Shown here: piece by piece, positions 9,357 through 18,954 of the stretch | Layout: each line of letters opens with the position of its first letter | Numbering within the stretch: the stretch's first letter is position 1 | Assembly: GCA_029907255.1 (NCBI GenBank) | Contig: JARYMF010000006.1 | Coordinates: forward strand, 196,426-260,425 | Reading direction: 5' to 3' | Length of the DNA: 64,000 nucleotides | Source: Armatimonadota bacterium | Lineage (GTDB): Bacteria; Armatimonadota; UBA5829; DTJY01 | Made by a program: the position numbers and the translations under genes | The notes under the pieces: model-generated | Databases searched by the model: none | What the model was told of the DNA's origin: nothing | What the model saw: the letters and a program-made list of their open reading frames with translations, nothing else

Positions 9357-9434
9357 GAAGAGCTGATTTGGAATCAAACTGCCATTTATTAAGCTGAATG
9401 CTGCATACTTAATTTTTAAAATTTCTCTGAAAGA

Positions 9435-9857
9435 TTACACATCAAATATAACTTGAGCTTCCCAGCAACTGTCTGTTTGACGAACATAAAGGCCGTGGTG
9501 AGTAACAGCTTTAATGGTAGCACCAAGCCACTCAATTTGATGGTCGAACGGCAGACCCCAGGCAATACCAATCAGTCGTCCATCCTCGACCTTAGTTACC
9601 TTAAACTCAACAAAGAGAACTTCATCAACCTCAAACTGATAGAGTAATTCGCCCAGCCAAGCTCGCAAAAGCTCTTCAGGTTCATCCGCCGACACTTCAA
9701 TTGTTCTAGAGAATACCGGCTTGTATCTTTCAAGGTCGGCCATCAAGGAAAACATGCCATAGGCAGCATTCTCACACAGCTCTTCAAAAGTAGAGCCATA
9801 TGCCTTTATACCTTTGTCTGCCGTATGCTCGAGTGCTTCAAAACGTTTGCACGCCAC
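9435..9857 (-). CDS. archease
   Basis: The 140-residue protein begins FEALEHTADKGIKAYG, followed by TFEELCENAAYGMFSLM, both hallmarks of archease. It ends with the conserved WEAQVIFDV. Archeases activate the RNA ligase RtcB by promoting its guanylylation and allowing several turnovers. The GTG start shares one base with the gyrA stop (TAGTG), so translation is coupled to gyrA. No rtcB gene is in this window. The acidic residues thought to bind metal near both ends are present. Confidence 0.92.
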   Translation of the reverse strand: MACKRFEALEHTADKGIKAYGSTFEELCENAAYGMFSLMADLERYKPVFSRTIEVSADEPEELLRAWLGELLYQFEVDEVLFVEFKVTKVEDGRLIGIAWGLPFDHQIEWLGATIKAVTHHGLYVRQTDSCWEAQVIFDV

Positions 9858-12313
9858 TAGCCTTTTCCGTTATCCTCTTCGTCCTCGTCTTTTCTTGCTA
9901 TTACAGCGACCGAAGATACCCAGTCACCTTCCTCAAGGTTAATCAACTTGACGCCTTGAGTGCTGCGGCCACAGCATCGAACTTCGCTTAGTCTGATATG
10001 AATTCCAATACCTTTTGCAGTCAGGATGAAGACGTTATCATCGCCGGTGACGACATGCGCACTTACTACCTCCCCGCCCTTTGGGGTGATTGCCATAGTT
10101 ATAAGGCCCTTGCCACCACGGGTTTGGTGCTTATACAACTTAAGAGGTGTCCGCTTCCCAAGACCCTTCTCACTTACGACTAGGAGCTCGCCGTCATCCT
10201 TGACTACATCCATGCCGACGACATAATCACCTTCTTGAAGCGAAATTCCTCTTACACCGCCCGACGCTCGGCTTGCTACTCTAAGCTGCGTTTCGGGAAA
10301 TCGTATTGCCATCCCTTTTCTGGTGACCATAATTATGTGGTCCTTGCCTGTAGTCAGCTTGACCCATCGGAGCTCATCGCCTTCTTCGAGGTCGAATGCT
10401 CGAAGGCCGTTTGCTCGGAGATAATGGAATTCGCTTATTGCCGTCCGCTTTACTTCGCCATTTTTAGTGGCCATTACCAAATAGCCCTCGCCCTCAAGTT
10501 CTCTCACGGGCACAGTAGCTGTAATTGCTTCGCCTGGTTCAATTTGAATTAGGTTGATTATAGCCGTCCCCATCGCCTGGCGGGAGCCCTGCGGTACTTC
10601 ATAGGCTTTTAAACGATAAACCCTACCCTTATCCGTGAAGAATAGGATATAGTGGTGGGTTGTAGCAACAAAAACATGCTCCAGAATATCTTTTTCTTTA
10701 GTATTCGCCGCAATAACGCCCTTGCCAGGTCTTCGCTGGCTGCGGTATGTATCTGCCGGCACGCGCTTTATATATCCGCCTCTTGTTATGGTGACAATTG
10801 TCTCTTCCTCGGGGATTGTATCTTCTTCGCCAATTTCTTCAGCCTCCACTGGGATAATGCGAGTGCGCCGGTCATCGCCATATTTTTCTTTGAGAACTCT
10901 CAGCTCCTGCTTGATGATTTCAAAAACTCTTTGCGGATTTGCGAGAATATCCTCGAGGTAAGCTATTTGCTTTAGTACTTCGCGGTACTCGTTCTCAATC
11001 TTCTCACGCTCCAAACCAGTGAGCTGGCGAAGAAGCATATTTAGAATCGCCTCGGCTTGGACCTGGCTTAAGCCAAATCGAGACATCATAGTCGTCCGAG
11101 CAATTTCAGTTGTCCTCGACTCACGAATTATCTTGATAATCTCATCAAGGAACTGAAGTGCAATTCGCAGGCCTTCTAGGATATGTGCCCTCGACTTCGC
11201 TTTCTCGAGCTCATAGCGTGTCCGGCGAACAACAATCTCTCTGCGGTGGTCTACATAAAGCTGGATAATTTGCTTGAGGTTGAGCACCCGCGGCGTCCCG
11301 TCAACAAGCGCGAGCATTATCACGCCAAAATTGGTTCTAAGCTGGGTATGTTTGAGTAGATAATTGAGCACCTTTTTGGGATGAGTGTCTCGGCGGAGTT
11401 CGATGACTACCCGCATGCCGGTTCGGTCGCTGAAATCGTCAAGAGCGGTAATGCCATCCACCTTTTTCGCCTTCACTAATTCGGCAATGTCCTCAATAAG
11501 CTTTTTCTTGTTGACCTGGTATGGGAGCTCTGTGATGACAATTTGGCTCTTCCCGCTCTCGTGCTGTTCGATGGTTACCTCCGCCTGCATTGTGACTTGG
11601 CCCCTGCCAGTCTCGTACGCCGCACGGATACCTCGAGTCCCAAGTATTAGCCCTGCCGTCGGGAAGTCTGGGCCCTTTATATGCTGCATCAAGTCCCCAA
11701 CCGTACATTCGGGATGATCTATCAACCAAATTGTCGCATCTACGACTTCACGCAGATTATGCGGCGGTATGTTCGTCGCCATGCCAACCGCGATTCCTGC
11801 CGACCCGTTGCAAAGGAGATTTGGGAATTTGCCCGGCAGAACCATCGGCTCCTCGCGCGTTTGGTCATAGTTTGGCTGCCAATCAACTGTATCTTTATCG
11901 AGGTCCTCCAACATCTCGACGGCAAACGGCGACATGCGCATCTCGGTATAACGCATTGCCGCTGGAGGATCGCCATCAATGCTGCCCATGTTCCCTTGGC
12001 CGTCAATGAGAGGATAGCGAGCGTTGAAATCTTGGGCCATTCGAACCATGGTTGGGTAGATTATCTGCTCGCCATGGGGGTGGTAATTTCCAGATGTGTC
12101 GCCTGCAATCTTTGCAGATTTTCTATAGTGGGAGTTCGGGGTCAGGTTGAGGTCGTGCATCGCCATAAGGATTCGACGCTGGACCGGCTTCAAACCATCC
12201 CGAACATCAGGAAGCGCACGGGCTATGATCATGCTGACAGCATAGCCCAAATATGAGCGCTTCATTTCGTCTTCGATGTTTATTGGTATTACTTCTCGTG
12301 CAATTTGATTCAC
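9857..12313 (-). CDS. gyrA: DNA gyrase subunit A
   Basis: An 818-residue type IIA topoisomerase subunit that, with GyrB, introduces negative supercoils. The catalytic Tyr lies in [11 protein letters not shown], and the N-terminus [20 protein letters not shown] is the quinolone-resistance-region fold. The C-terminal beta-pinwheel has the GyrA box as QRRPGKG, slightly different from the usual QRRGGKG; this marks it as gyrase rather than ParC. Translation starts at GTG (12311-12313), preceded by a consensus promoter about 50 bp upstream. The archease gene is coupled to its stop codon; gyrB is not in the window. Confidence 0.97.
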   Translation of the reverse strand: MNQIAREVIPINIEDEMKRSYLGYAVSMIIARALPDVRDGLKPVQRRILMAMHDLNLTPNSHYRKSAKIAGDTSGNYHPHGEQIIYPTMVRMAQDFNARYPLIDGQGNMGSIDGDPPAAMRYTEMRMSPFAVEMLEDLDKDTVDWQPNYDQTREEPMVLPGKFPNLLCNGSAGIAVGMATNIPPHNLREVVDATIWLIDHPECTVGDLMQHIKGPDFPTAGLILGTRGIRAAYETGRGQVTMQAEVTIEQHESGKSQIVITELPYQVNKKKLIEDIAELVKAKKVDGITALDDFSDRTGMRVVIELRRDTHPKKVLNYLLKHTQLRTNFGVIMLALVDGTPRVLNLKQIIQLYVDHRREIVVRRTRYELEKAKSRAHILEGLRIALQFLDEIIKIIRESRTTEIARTTMMSRFGLSQVQAEAILNMLLRQLTGLEREKIENEYREVLKQIAYLEDILANPQRVFEIIKQELRVLKEKYGDDRRTRIIPVEAEEIGEEDTIPEEETIVTITRGGYIKRVPADTYRSQRRPGKGVIAANTKEKDILEHVFVATTHHYILFFTDKGRVYRLKAYEVPQGSRQAMGTAIINLIQIEPGEAITATVPVRELEGEGYLVMATKNGEVKRTAISEFHYLRANGLRAFDLEEGDELRWVKLTTGKDHIIMVTRKGMAIRFPETQLRVASRASGGVRGISLQEGDYVVGMDVVKDDGELLVVSEKGLGKRTPLKLYKHQTRGGKGLITMAITPKGGEVVSAHVVTGDDNVFILTAKGIGIHIRLSEVRCCGRSTQGVKLINLEEGDWVSSVAVIARKDEDEEDNGKG

Positions 12314-12617
12314 AGAAGAGCCCTCGTTTATTAAAAATCAGTACATATGTTCGCACTAGTAATTATACTGGTTATTGCAGGCAATGTCAAACAAAACAGA
12401 AAAAGAAAAAGAGTTTGCTTTCTTTATCAGCAAATTATCTTGCAGAAGAGTGTCAGATTCAAAGCATTTGTCACAAAACACGAGATGCCAAACGCACAAT
12501 CTCATTATTAGAAGCCAAAATGCTAATATCTTGGTTAAGCTTGCCTTTTGGGGGTAAGAAGGAATCTTGGAGAATTTCATTAACTTGTACAGAAAACAAT
12601 ATTGCTTTAGAGCCGCA
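12314..12617. other. intergenic region between gyrA and the UROD-like gene
   Basis: This 304-bp divergent region holds the gyrA promoter and leader at its left end. The remainder is A+T-rich with short frames in all directions that show no family resemblance. I found no convincing promoter for the rightward gene and no RNA gene. Confidence 0.6.
12362..12390 (-). promoter_or_regulatory. consensus sigma70 promoter of gyrA
   Basis: On the minus strand, TTGACA (12385-12390) and TATAAT (12362-12367) are both perfect consensus and 17 bp apart. The predicted start of transcription lies about 40 nt ahead of the gyrA GTG. It indicates a standard housekeeping sigma factor in this organism. Confidence 0.88.
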
Positions 12618-13658
12618 ATGACTTCAAGAGAACGTATACTCTCGGCCATAAGGTTTGATAGGGTTGACCGCATACCTGTTTCTCCTTGGGGCTTTGGGAA
12701 AATAAACCCCGAAACTCCGCTTGGCCGACAATTGATACAGAAAACGGACATAATAATTGATGTCGGCGCTGGCTATGATCCTTTCCTCGGCAAAGCAGCT
12801 AAGATAGAAAGTCGGCAAGAAGGCGAAACTATAATTACAGTTATCCATACTCCAAAGGGCGACCTTACGAGCCGATACCGCAGGACAGAAGTCACCGGCG
12901 CTACAATTGAGTTCCTTCTCAAGGATCCCAGTGATGTTGAAAAAGCACTTTCCATCCCATTCGAGCCGGGTGACCCAGACCTCTCGCATTATTGGAAGCA
13001 GCGCGAAAAGATTGGCGATGAAGGGCTTGTAATGATTGGCATGGGAAATGGGGTAGCAACACCAGCCTCATGGTTTTCTCCAGAGGGGTTCTGCTTTGCA
13101 TGGGCAGATGCACCCAATCTTGTCGAACGCTTGACTGCCGTTGCCACAGAGAGATTGATTGTTTTCGTGGAAAAATGCTGTAAATTAGGCGTGGACGCAT
13201 TCCGCATTTGCGGCGGGGAATATGCAACTGTTCAATTAGGCCCTGAAGGATTCCGCCGACTCTGCGTGCCCTATGATAGGGAGTTAATTGATGTTATGCA
13301 CCGTTATGGGGCGGTTGCCCACTATCATAATCATGGCCCAGTGATGCACTACCTAGAAGACTTTGCCATAATTGGCATGGACTCGCTAGACCCACTAGAA
13401 GCGCCTCCGTGGGGCGATGCTGACCTCCACGAAGCACGCAAGCGCCTTGGAGATAAAATTTGCCTTGTTGGGAACCTCGATGATATGGAAGTAATTGACA
13501 AACTTACTACCGAGCAAGTTCTAGCCATTGCCAGGGAGCGACTTGAGGCGGCGGGTGATAGTGGCTTTATCCTCGGCGGCACGTCATCTGGGACCTATGG
13601 CGAGAACGGCGCCCACAACTTCATAGCAATGGCGGAAATGGTACAAGGCAATCTATGA
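12618..13658 (+). CDS. uroporphyrinogen decarboxylase-like (URO-D superfamily) protein
   Basis: I place the start at the ATG at 12618, giving MTSRERILSAIRFDRVDRIP, which matches the usual N-terminus of this superfamily; a longer TTG frame begins at 12567 but adds nothing conserved. The 346-residue TIM-barrel protein ends with a glycine-rich segment ILGGTSSGTYGENGAHN. True HemE decarboxylates uroporphyrinogen, but divergent members of this kind are often corrinoid-dependent methyltransferases or unassigned. The expected cofactor motif is replaced by AHYHNHGP, so neither activity can be asserted. A second, unlike member lies at 54-55 kb. Confidence 0.8.
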   Translation: MTSRERILSAIRFDRVDRIPVSPWGFGKINPETPLGRQLIQKTDIIIDVGAGYDPFLGKAAKIESRQEGETIITVIHTPKGDLTSRYRRTEVTGATIEFLLKDPSDVEKALSIPFEPGDPDLSHYWKQREKIGDEGLVMIGMGNGVATPASWFSPEGFCFAWADAPNLVERLTAVATERLIVFVEKCCKLGVDAFRICGGEYATVQLGPEGFRRLCVPYDRELIDVMHRYGAVAHYHNHGPVMHYLEDFAIIGMDSLDPLEAPPWGDADLHEARKRLGDKICLVGNLDDMEVIDKLTTEQVLAIARERLEAAGDSGFILGGTSSGTYGENGAHNFIAMAEMVQGNL

Positions 13659-13696
13659 AGCGGTATGCAACCAATGCCGCTTAAACAGCGCAGTGT

Positions 13697-13725
13697 TTGA
13701 CAGCATACCACCCTGATGGTATACT
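13697..13725 (+). promoter_or_regulatory. sigma70 promoter of thiC with overlapping palindrome
   Basis: TTGACA (13697-13702), a 17-bp spacer and TATACT (13720-13725) form a near-perfect promoter 55 bp before thiC. The spacer and -10 contain the inverted repeat ATACCA-6 bp-TGGTAT, which would be well placed for a repressor. I looked for the TPP riboswitch landmarks in the leader and did not find them. Confidence 0.8.
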
Positions 13726-13780
13726 GCGTTAAGGAATCTGGCACTCCGCTATTCCACACAATTATTCCAAAGAAGGTACT

Positions 13781-15064
13781 ATGACTCAGCTTGAAAGTGC
13801 GAGAACAGGCAAAATCACCCTCGAAATGAAGATAGTGGCAGAGCAAGAACACCTGGATGCCGAAACTATCCGCTCGGGTGTTGCTGCGGGAACTATTGTT
13901 ATTCCCGCAAATGTCAATGCGATACCAAAAAAGCCTTGCGGGATTGGCGCTGGCCTCCGAACGAAGGTTAATGCCAACATTGGTACTTCCGCAGACTTTC
14001 CAAACCTTGATGATGAGCTAAAAAAACTGCAGGTAGCCATTGAGGCCGGAGCCGACACAGCGATGGACTTAAGCACAGGTGGGGATCTTTCAGCAATCAG
14101 AAAAGCAATAATTTCAAATTGCACCATACCGCTTGGAACCGTCCCCATTTATGAAGCTGCAATTAAGGCGGCGGAAAACAGCTCTGTTGCAAACATGTCA
14201 GAGGACCAACTTTTCAGAGTGATTGAAAGAAACGCCGAGGATGGCGTTGACTTTATAACCGTTCACTGCGGAATCACGCGAGAATCGCTTAGGCGGCTTC
14301 GCGAATCAGGACGGGTTACGGATGTCGTGAGCAGAGGCGGGGCATTTCTAGTCTGCTGGATGCTACAAAACGATAGGGAGAACCCTTTCTACGCCCGATT
14401 CGATGATCTCCTCGAAATATGCCGAAAGCATGACGTAACGCTTAGCCTTGGCGATGGAATGCGCCCTGGTTGCTTGGCTGATGCTAGCGACCGAGCACAA
14501 ATCCAAGAATTGATAATCCTCGGCGAACTAGTCGACCGTGCGCGGAAGGCTGGCGTACAAGTTATGGTCGAGGGACCAGGACATGTGCCAATGCATCAAA
14601 TTGCCGCTAACATTCAAATCCAGAAAACGATTTGCAAAGGCGCCCCGTTCTACGTGCTTGGGCCACTCGTGACCGACGTTGCACCTGGCTATGACCACAT
14701 AACTTCGGCGATAGGCGGAGCAATCGCAGCCGCTTCAGGCGCAGATTTTCTGTGCTACGTCACACCTTCCGAACACCTAGGGCTCCCCGGACCTGACGAA
14801 GTTCGCGTGGGAGTCGCTGCTGCGCGCATCGCAGCCCATGCAGCCGACATAGCGAAAGGCATCCCTAGCGCTATTGAATGGGACAATGAGATGTCAGCCG
14901 CACGAAAGGCTAGAAATTGGCAAAAACAGGCTGAGCTTGCACTTGACCCAATAGCGTTCAAAAAGTATCGCACCGAGCGCGCCGGCAACGCGGAAGATGT
15001 GTGCTCAATGTGTAGCCAATACTGCGCAATGAAGGTCGTTGACGAATATCTGCGTCGGAAATAG
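13781..15064 (+). CDS. thiC: phosphomethylpyrimidine synthase ThiC
   Basis: This 427-residue radical-SAM enzyme converts aminoimidazole ribotide to the HMP-P pyrimidine of thiamine. Family hallmarks include IPANVNAIPKKPCGIGAGLRTKVNANIGTS (read as two adjoining conserved pieces), MDLSTGGDLSAIRKAI, TVHCGITRESL and VEGPGHVPMHQI. The cluster-binding cysteines near the C-terminus are CSMCSQYC, a CX2CX3C spacing; longer ThiC proteins have CX2CX4C, and I believe short ThiCs commonly differ but cannot check. The length fits the short form found in many anaerobes. Expression is driven by the promoter at 13697; thiE is elsewhere in the window. Confidence 0.96.
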   Translation: MTQLESARTGKITLEMKIVAEQEHLDAETIRSGVAAGTIVIPANVNAIPKKPCGIGAGLRTKVNANIGTSADFPNLDDELKKLQVAIEAGADTAMDLSTGGDLSAIRKAIISNCTIPLGTVPIYEAAIKAAENSSVANMSEDQLFRVIERNAEDGVDFITVHCGITRESLRRLRESGRVTDVVSRGGAFLVCWMLQNDRENPFYARFDDLLEICRKHDVTLSLGDGMRPGCLADASDRAQIQELIILGELVDRARKAGVQVMVEGPGHVPMHQIAANIQIQKTICKGAPFYVLGPLVTDVAPGYDHITSAIGGAIAAASGADFLCYVTPSEHLGLPGPDEVRVGVAAARIAAHAADIAKGIPSAIEWDNEMSAARKARNWQKQAELALDPIAFKKYRTERAGNAEDVCSMCSQYCAMKVVDEYLRRK

Positions 15065-15075
15065 GGCTTTTCTTA

Positions 15076-15963
15076 TCAGGCACGAGGATGAGACTTCTTA
15101 TACGTCTGCTTTAATTTTTCTCGAGAAATATGTGTATAAACCTGGGTAGTAGCAATATTAGCATGTCCAAGCATCTCTTGAATCGAGCGCAAATCAGCTC
15201 CTCCTTGGAGAAGATGGGTAGCAAATGAATGCCTGATGGTATGCGGTGTTATGTTCTTGGTGATTCCAGCTTGAGCAGCATATTTCTTGATTAGCTTCCA
15301 GAAGCCGACGCGCGACATCTTTCGGCCGCGATTTGTGAGAAAAAGAAATTCTGAACTTCCTGACCTAGCAAACTTTGGTCTACCGGTAGACAAATAACGT
15401 TCAAGATATTCAATCGCCACCTTGCCCAAGGGAACTATACGCTCTTTTGAGCCCTTTCCAAAGCATTTGAGGAAGCCGACGCTTGTGTTTACATCGCTTA
15501 TCCGAAGGCTTAGAAGCTCCGAAACTCGAATTCCTGTTGCGTAGAGCACTTCAAGCATTGCCTTGTCCCTACATCCAGATGGGTCGCGCCAATCGGGCTG
15601 GGCTAGGAGTTCTGATACCTCCTCGATTGATAATATGCTAGGCAAGCGAAGTGCTGACTTCGTAGTCTCGACGCCCGAGGTAAAATCGATTGTAATCAGC
15701 CCCTCCCGACAGGCAAATTTGCAGAACGTCTTTATTGCAGAAAGCTTCCTGCTAATGCTACTAGGCGACATCCCGGCTTTTCGCAATTCCTCGAGAAACC
15801 CCACCAGCACTTCCTCCGAAAGGCCTTCGGGAGAGTTAATGCCTTTCCCGGCAGCGTAATGCGCAAATTGCGAGAGGTCGCGTGCATACGCTGCCACAGT
15901 ATTCTGTGAAAGTCCTCGCTCAATAGCAACGTAATCAACAAATGCTTGGATTGCTTCATCCAT
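15076..15963 (-). CDS. xerD: tyrosine recombinase XerD-like
   Basis: The 295-residue protein has the SAM-like N-terminal core-binding domain (about 1-90) and the catalytic domain with Arg in YATGIRVSELLSL, Lys in GKGSKERIVP, HTIRHSFATHLL, and the nucleophilic Tyr in TTQVYTHI. Full conservation and the absence of mobile-element hallmarks suggest the chromosome-dimer resolvase rather than an integrase. The ATG overlaps the 3' end of the glycosyltransferase gene by 8 bp, so the two are co-transcribed. XerC versus XerD cannot be strictly separated without a tree. Confidence 0.9.
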   Translation of the reverse strand: MDEAIQAFVDYVAIERGLSQNTVAAYARDLSQFAHYAAGKGINSPEGLSEEVLVGFLEELRKAGMSPSSISRKLSAIKTFCKFACREGLITIDFTSGVETTKSALRLPSILSIEEVSELLAQPDWRDPSGCRDKAMLEVLYATGIRVSELLSLRISDVNTSVGFLKCFGKGSKERIVPLGKVAIEYLERYLSTGRPKFARSGSSEFLFLTNRGRKMSRVGFWKLIKKYAAQAGITKNITPHTIRHSFATHLLQGGADLRSIQEMLGHANIATTQVYTHISREKLKQTYKKSHPRA

Positions 15964-17629
15964 TGCTCAACACAATATCGTTTCGCGCATATATTTTTAT
16001 TGTTGGATTGGCATATGACATATCGTGCGGCAACTCAACTAAAAGCGGGAATTTCTTTCCAAAAATAGATGGCGGTGAATCAAATTGGCGAACAAGCCTA
16101 TATTTTTTATCCAAAACAGCAAAATAGTCTATCGCTGCTTGATCGCCAATCCGAAGCCTATCTTCATACTCAAACTCGGAGAGAATAACAAACTCAGGTT
16201 CCATTTCGCTAAGCAGACGCCAATTCCATTCCTTGCTTTCGTCTGTGATAATCCCATATTCAGCGATGCTCTGAGCGGCCTCGAAACGTGCGCGGGCGCT
16301 TCCATACCCAAAGCGGGGGTCTAGCGGGGGCGTATAAAACCAAGGAATTGTCGGCATGGCGATGCTGCTTCCGGGGGGAATGTTTTTCCTAATCCACGTG
16401 AGAGCCGCGTCTCTGTTATCCTCTCGTGCCATAACTCCATCGAGCGAAATAGAGTAAAATAAAGTGTATAGAACTATCAGGCCGGTGAGCGCACCGGTGA
16501 CAACCCTGGCAACGCCCCTAGCAAAACCTCTTTCATCCTCAAACCTTTCCATTAGTTTACCAGGAATTCGAGCCCCAAGCAGGACAAGCGGCGGCAATAT
16601 TGGCATGGTATACCGCGCAAACCTGACTTGTGCTACACCAATTAGTACGTAGTACGGCACTAGAAAAGCAATAAGCATGGCATCCTGCGGGGTCCATTTC
16701 CTTATAGCGTAAATTACCCCCGCCAGAGCAAGGACCATTATGGGCAAACCCATCCCTGGGAGAAGAGAATGAATCAAGTGGTAGATAAAACCGGAGCCTG
16801 TCTCGGCAAAGAGCAACCCATGACCTGTTTGTACGTGATGGGCTTCATAAAGAAAACCTCGCAGAAAACTTTCGGAGTTGAGCACTGCACCTGGACAACC
16901 AATAAGGAACCCTGCTGCTAAACCAATAATTACCAAAAGCAAGTTCAAAGACATTAGGCGCCTAAAGAAAGAACCTCCTTTGGAAAGGTGGGCTACAATA
17001 GGCGCGAGCACAACCAAGCCGGCGTTGTATTTCGTCGCGGCAGAGAACCCAGCGAAAAGTCCCGAAAGCAAATAATATCGGGTTCTAGATTTTTCCTCAG
17101 GTATACGAGATGCAAATAGCAAACTGCATGTTACAAAGAACGTTGCAGGGACATCCACTGCCAGAAAATGTGAGTGCATAACGTGAATTGGCAATATCGC
17201 CATAAAGACTGCAGCTATCAGCCCTGTTCTTCGGCCATACATACGACGCCCTACGTAGTAGACTAGCAGCACTGTCGCAACTCCCATCAACAATGCGACA
17301 ACGCGTCCAGCCAAGTACATTTGCGCATAGCCGCGCACTATCAACTCAGGGTCTCTTTTGCCGAGAACTATAAGCCCCCAACCCATCCCCATAAAGATTG
17401 CAATGTATACAAGATAAATATAGAGAGAACCGTAATTGTAGAATCCAGGGTCTATTTGCCCACTAAAGAAGTCAATCCTTTGAGCTGCCTCCAAAATCGT
17501 TGTTTCATCAGGATGATAGGAAAAATAATGGTCCATGTTCGGCAGCCCCCACTTAAGGCCATAGAGTCGAAGTGCGAGCGCTACTGCCGTGATTAGAATT
17601 GCGAAAAAAGGCGAAAATCTCCTGACCAC
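15956..17629 (-). CDS. GT39-type membrane glycosyltransferase
   Basis: A polytopic membrane protein of 557 residues with about ten hydrophobic helices. After the first helix comes HYFSYHPDETTILEAAQRID, an extracytoplasmic loop carrying the acidic DE pair that is the catalytic hallmark of GT-C enzymes (PMT/ArnT type). Such enzymes transfer sugars from polyprenyl-phosphate donors to protein or lipid outside the membrane. The C-terminal ~130 residues form a soluble domain. It starts at GTG and lies in a same-strand series below the DUF5317 gene (66-bp gap) and above xerD. Acceptor and sugar are unknown. Confidence 0.82.
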   Translation of the reverse strand: MVRRFSPFFAILITAVALALRLYGLKWGLPNMDHYFSYHPDETTILEAAQRIDFFSGQIDPGFYNYGSLYIYLVYIAIFMGMGWGLIVLGKRDPELIVRGYAQMYLAGRVVALLMGVATVLLVYYVGRRMYGRRTGLIAAVFMAILPIHVMHSHFLAVDVPATFFVTCSLLFASRIPEEKSRTRYYLLSGLFAGFSAATKYNAGLVVLAPIVAHLSKGGSFFRRLMSLNLLLVIIGLAAGFLIGCPGAVLNSESFLRGFLYEAHHVQTGHGLLFAETGSGFIYHLIHSLLPGMGLPIMVLALAGVIYAIRKWTPQDAMLIAFLVPYYVLIGVAQVRFARYTMPILPPLVLLGARIPGKLMERFEDERGFARGVARVVTGALTGLIVLYTLFYSISLDGVMAREDNRDAALTWIRKNIPPGSSIAMPTIPWFYTPPLDPRFGYGSARARFEAAQSIAEYGIITDESKEWNWRLLSEMEPEFVILSEFEYEDRLRIGDQAAIDYFAVLDKKYRLVRQFDSPPSIFGKKFPLLVELPHDMSYANPTIKIYARNDIVLSNG

Positions 17630-17695
17630 CTTCGAAGGTCTCCTCCAAAATTGCTACCGAAGATTTAATGGGTTCGACATCCGCGAAATTGCAAG

Positions 17696-18274
17696 CTAGT
17701 GCGGTTTCTTCTTTTCGAGCGATGATTTTCGGATGCACATATATCTCTGGATTAGCATAAATATACCAATTGTTATCACTACATCCCCAATGCTTGCCAC
17801 TTCTGGGGTATGAGGGCCAAACCCCGGAAGGGGAATAACGTCTGCCAACCACTTAAGTTTTGAATCGGCCGTAAGAAGCACATGGCGTACGAATTCCCCC
17901 TCCCGGCTAGGATTGATTATGTTGGCAAGCCCAGCTATTTTAGCAGCCTTCTCACTAATGGGCATGTAGCCGCCATTTGCCGCGCAGACCAAGAAGTTTA
18001 AAAATGTGCCTCCCCATATTATGCGCAAATCTTGGATATGCAAGTTCGCACCGAGAGCTACAAGCAAAAGAATGTAATTAACGATATTCAGTAACCCTGC
18101 ATACCCACGAAATGAAAAATGCCCAAAAAGAGCGACAATGTACATTGCTACGAAAGCCACAAACGGGAACGCAAAAAGGTATAAATGCTTTAGAGGGATA
18201 CTTGAAAGATTTCTTAGGCTCCCTCTCCTAACTATCCCCAATATTAAGGAAAGTATGGCAAATTCAATAATCAA
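17696..18274 (-). CDS. DUF5317 family membrane protein
   Basis: The 192-residue protein has about five hydrophobic helices. Features that I recognise for DUF5317 are a basic turn after the first helix (LGIVRRGSLRNL), a central ANGGYMPIS motif, and DVIPLPGFGPHTPEVASIGD before the last helix. Function is unknown. Its TTG start overlaps the stop of the degenerate HD-GYP gene (TTGA), so the two are translationally coupled. DUF5317 genes next to HD-GYP genes are, to my recollection, common in other phyla, which argues for a shared pathway. Confidence 0.82.
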   Translation of the reverse strand: MIIEFAILSLILGIVRRGSLRNLSSIPLKHLYLFAFPFVAFVAMYIVALFGHFSFRGYAGLLNIVNYILLLVALGANLHIQDLRIIWGGTFLNFLVCAANGGYMPISEKAAKIAGLANIINPSREGEFVRHVLLTADSKLKWLADVIPLPGFGPHTPEVASIGDVVITIGIFMLIQRYMCIRKSSLEKKKPH

Positions 18275-18954
18275 GATAGCTGCCTTTCATTTCGCCAGCG
18301 CCTCTGTAATACTTTCAAGAAAGCTTCTACTACCGCTGGGTCATATTTAACTCCTGCGTTACTCTTTAGTTCCTCAATTGCACGCTTATCATCCATCTTG
18401 TCGTGAAATGATTTTTTCGATTCCATAGAATCATACGCAGTTGCTACAGCTAGGATTCTCGCACCAAGGGGAATTTCTTCACCTTTTAGCCCATCCGGGT
18501 ATCCCGATCCATCCCAGCATTCATGATGATGGCGAATCAGCGGCGCAAGATCTTTGAGTAACCTGACTTGTTCCACCATCTCGGCGGCGATTACGGCATG
18601 TTGTTTTAGAATCTCAAACTCCTTGGCGGTAAGCTTGCCTTTTTTGCTGAGGATTGCATACGGTACCCTCACATTGCCGATGTCTGCAAGTAAAGCCGCA
18701 TACTCCATCCGCAGAATTTGCGACCTAGGTATGCGCATCTCGCGGGCAATATCTACCACATATCGTGCTACACGTTCCCCATGCCCCTCAGCACCGACGT
18801 CTTTTGTTTCAACAGCACGGGCAAGTGTCAGGAGGGACTGTCTATAAGCGCGACGCATTTGTAATGGCAGATATATATATGAATAGCACCCAAACACGAT
18901 GGTGAATGCTACAGCCATGAGGAAAACCGGACTAACCCAGAAGCTATTCCCCAT
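18271..18954 (-). CDS. degenerate HD-GYP domain protein
   Basis: This 227-residue protein has one N-terminal transmembrane helix and an HD-GYP-like domain. The signature Asp doublet is damaged: LLHDIGK is LLADIGN, KxHP is KQHA, and the late VADxxDA is VATAYDS. By contrast HHHECWDGSGYPDGLKG and the first HGERVARYV are intact. HD-GYP enzymes hydrolyse cyclic di-GMP using a metal centre made by those residues, so I infer that this copy has lost or changed catalysis. It overlaps the intact HD-GYP gene by 11 bp and may act as its regulatory partner. Confidence 0.87.
   Translation of the reverse strand: MGNSFWVSPVFLMAVAFTIVFGCYSYIYLPLQMRRAYRQSLLTLARAVETKDVGAEGHGERVARYVVDIAREMRIPRSQILRMEYAALLADIGNVRVPYAILSKKGKLTAKEFEILKQHAVIAAEMVEQVRLLKDLAPLIRHHHECWDGSGYPDGLKGEEIPLGARILAVATAYDSMESKKSFHDKMDDKRAIEELKSNAGVKYDPAVVEAFLKVLQRRWRNERQLS

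Noticed and set aside
12618-13658. The UROD-like gene as hemE
   Set aside because: The catalytic Arg/Asp signatures of HemE are missing and no other heme genes are nearby.
15076-15963. XerD-like gene as part of an integrated element
   Set aside because: No att repeats, no phage or plasmid genes around it, and overlap with a membrane glycosyltransferase indicate a resident gene.
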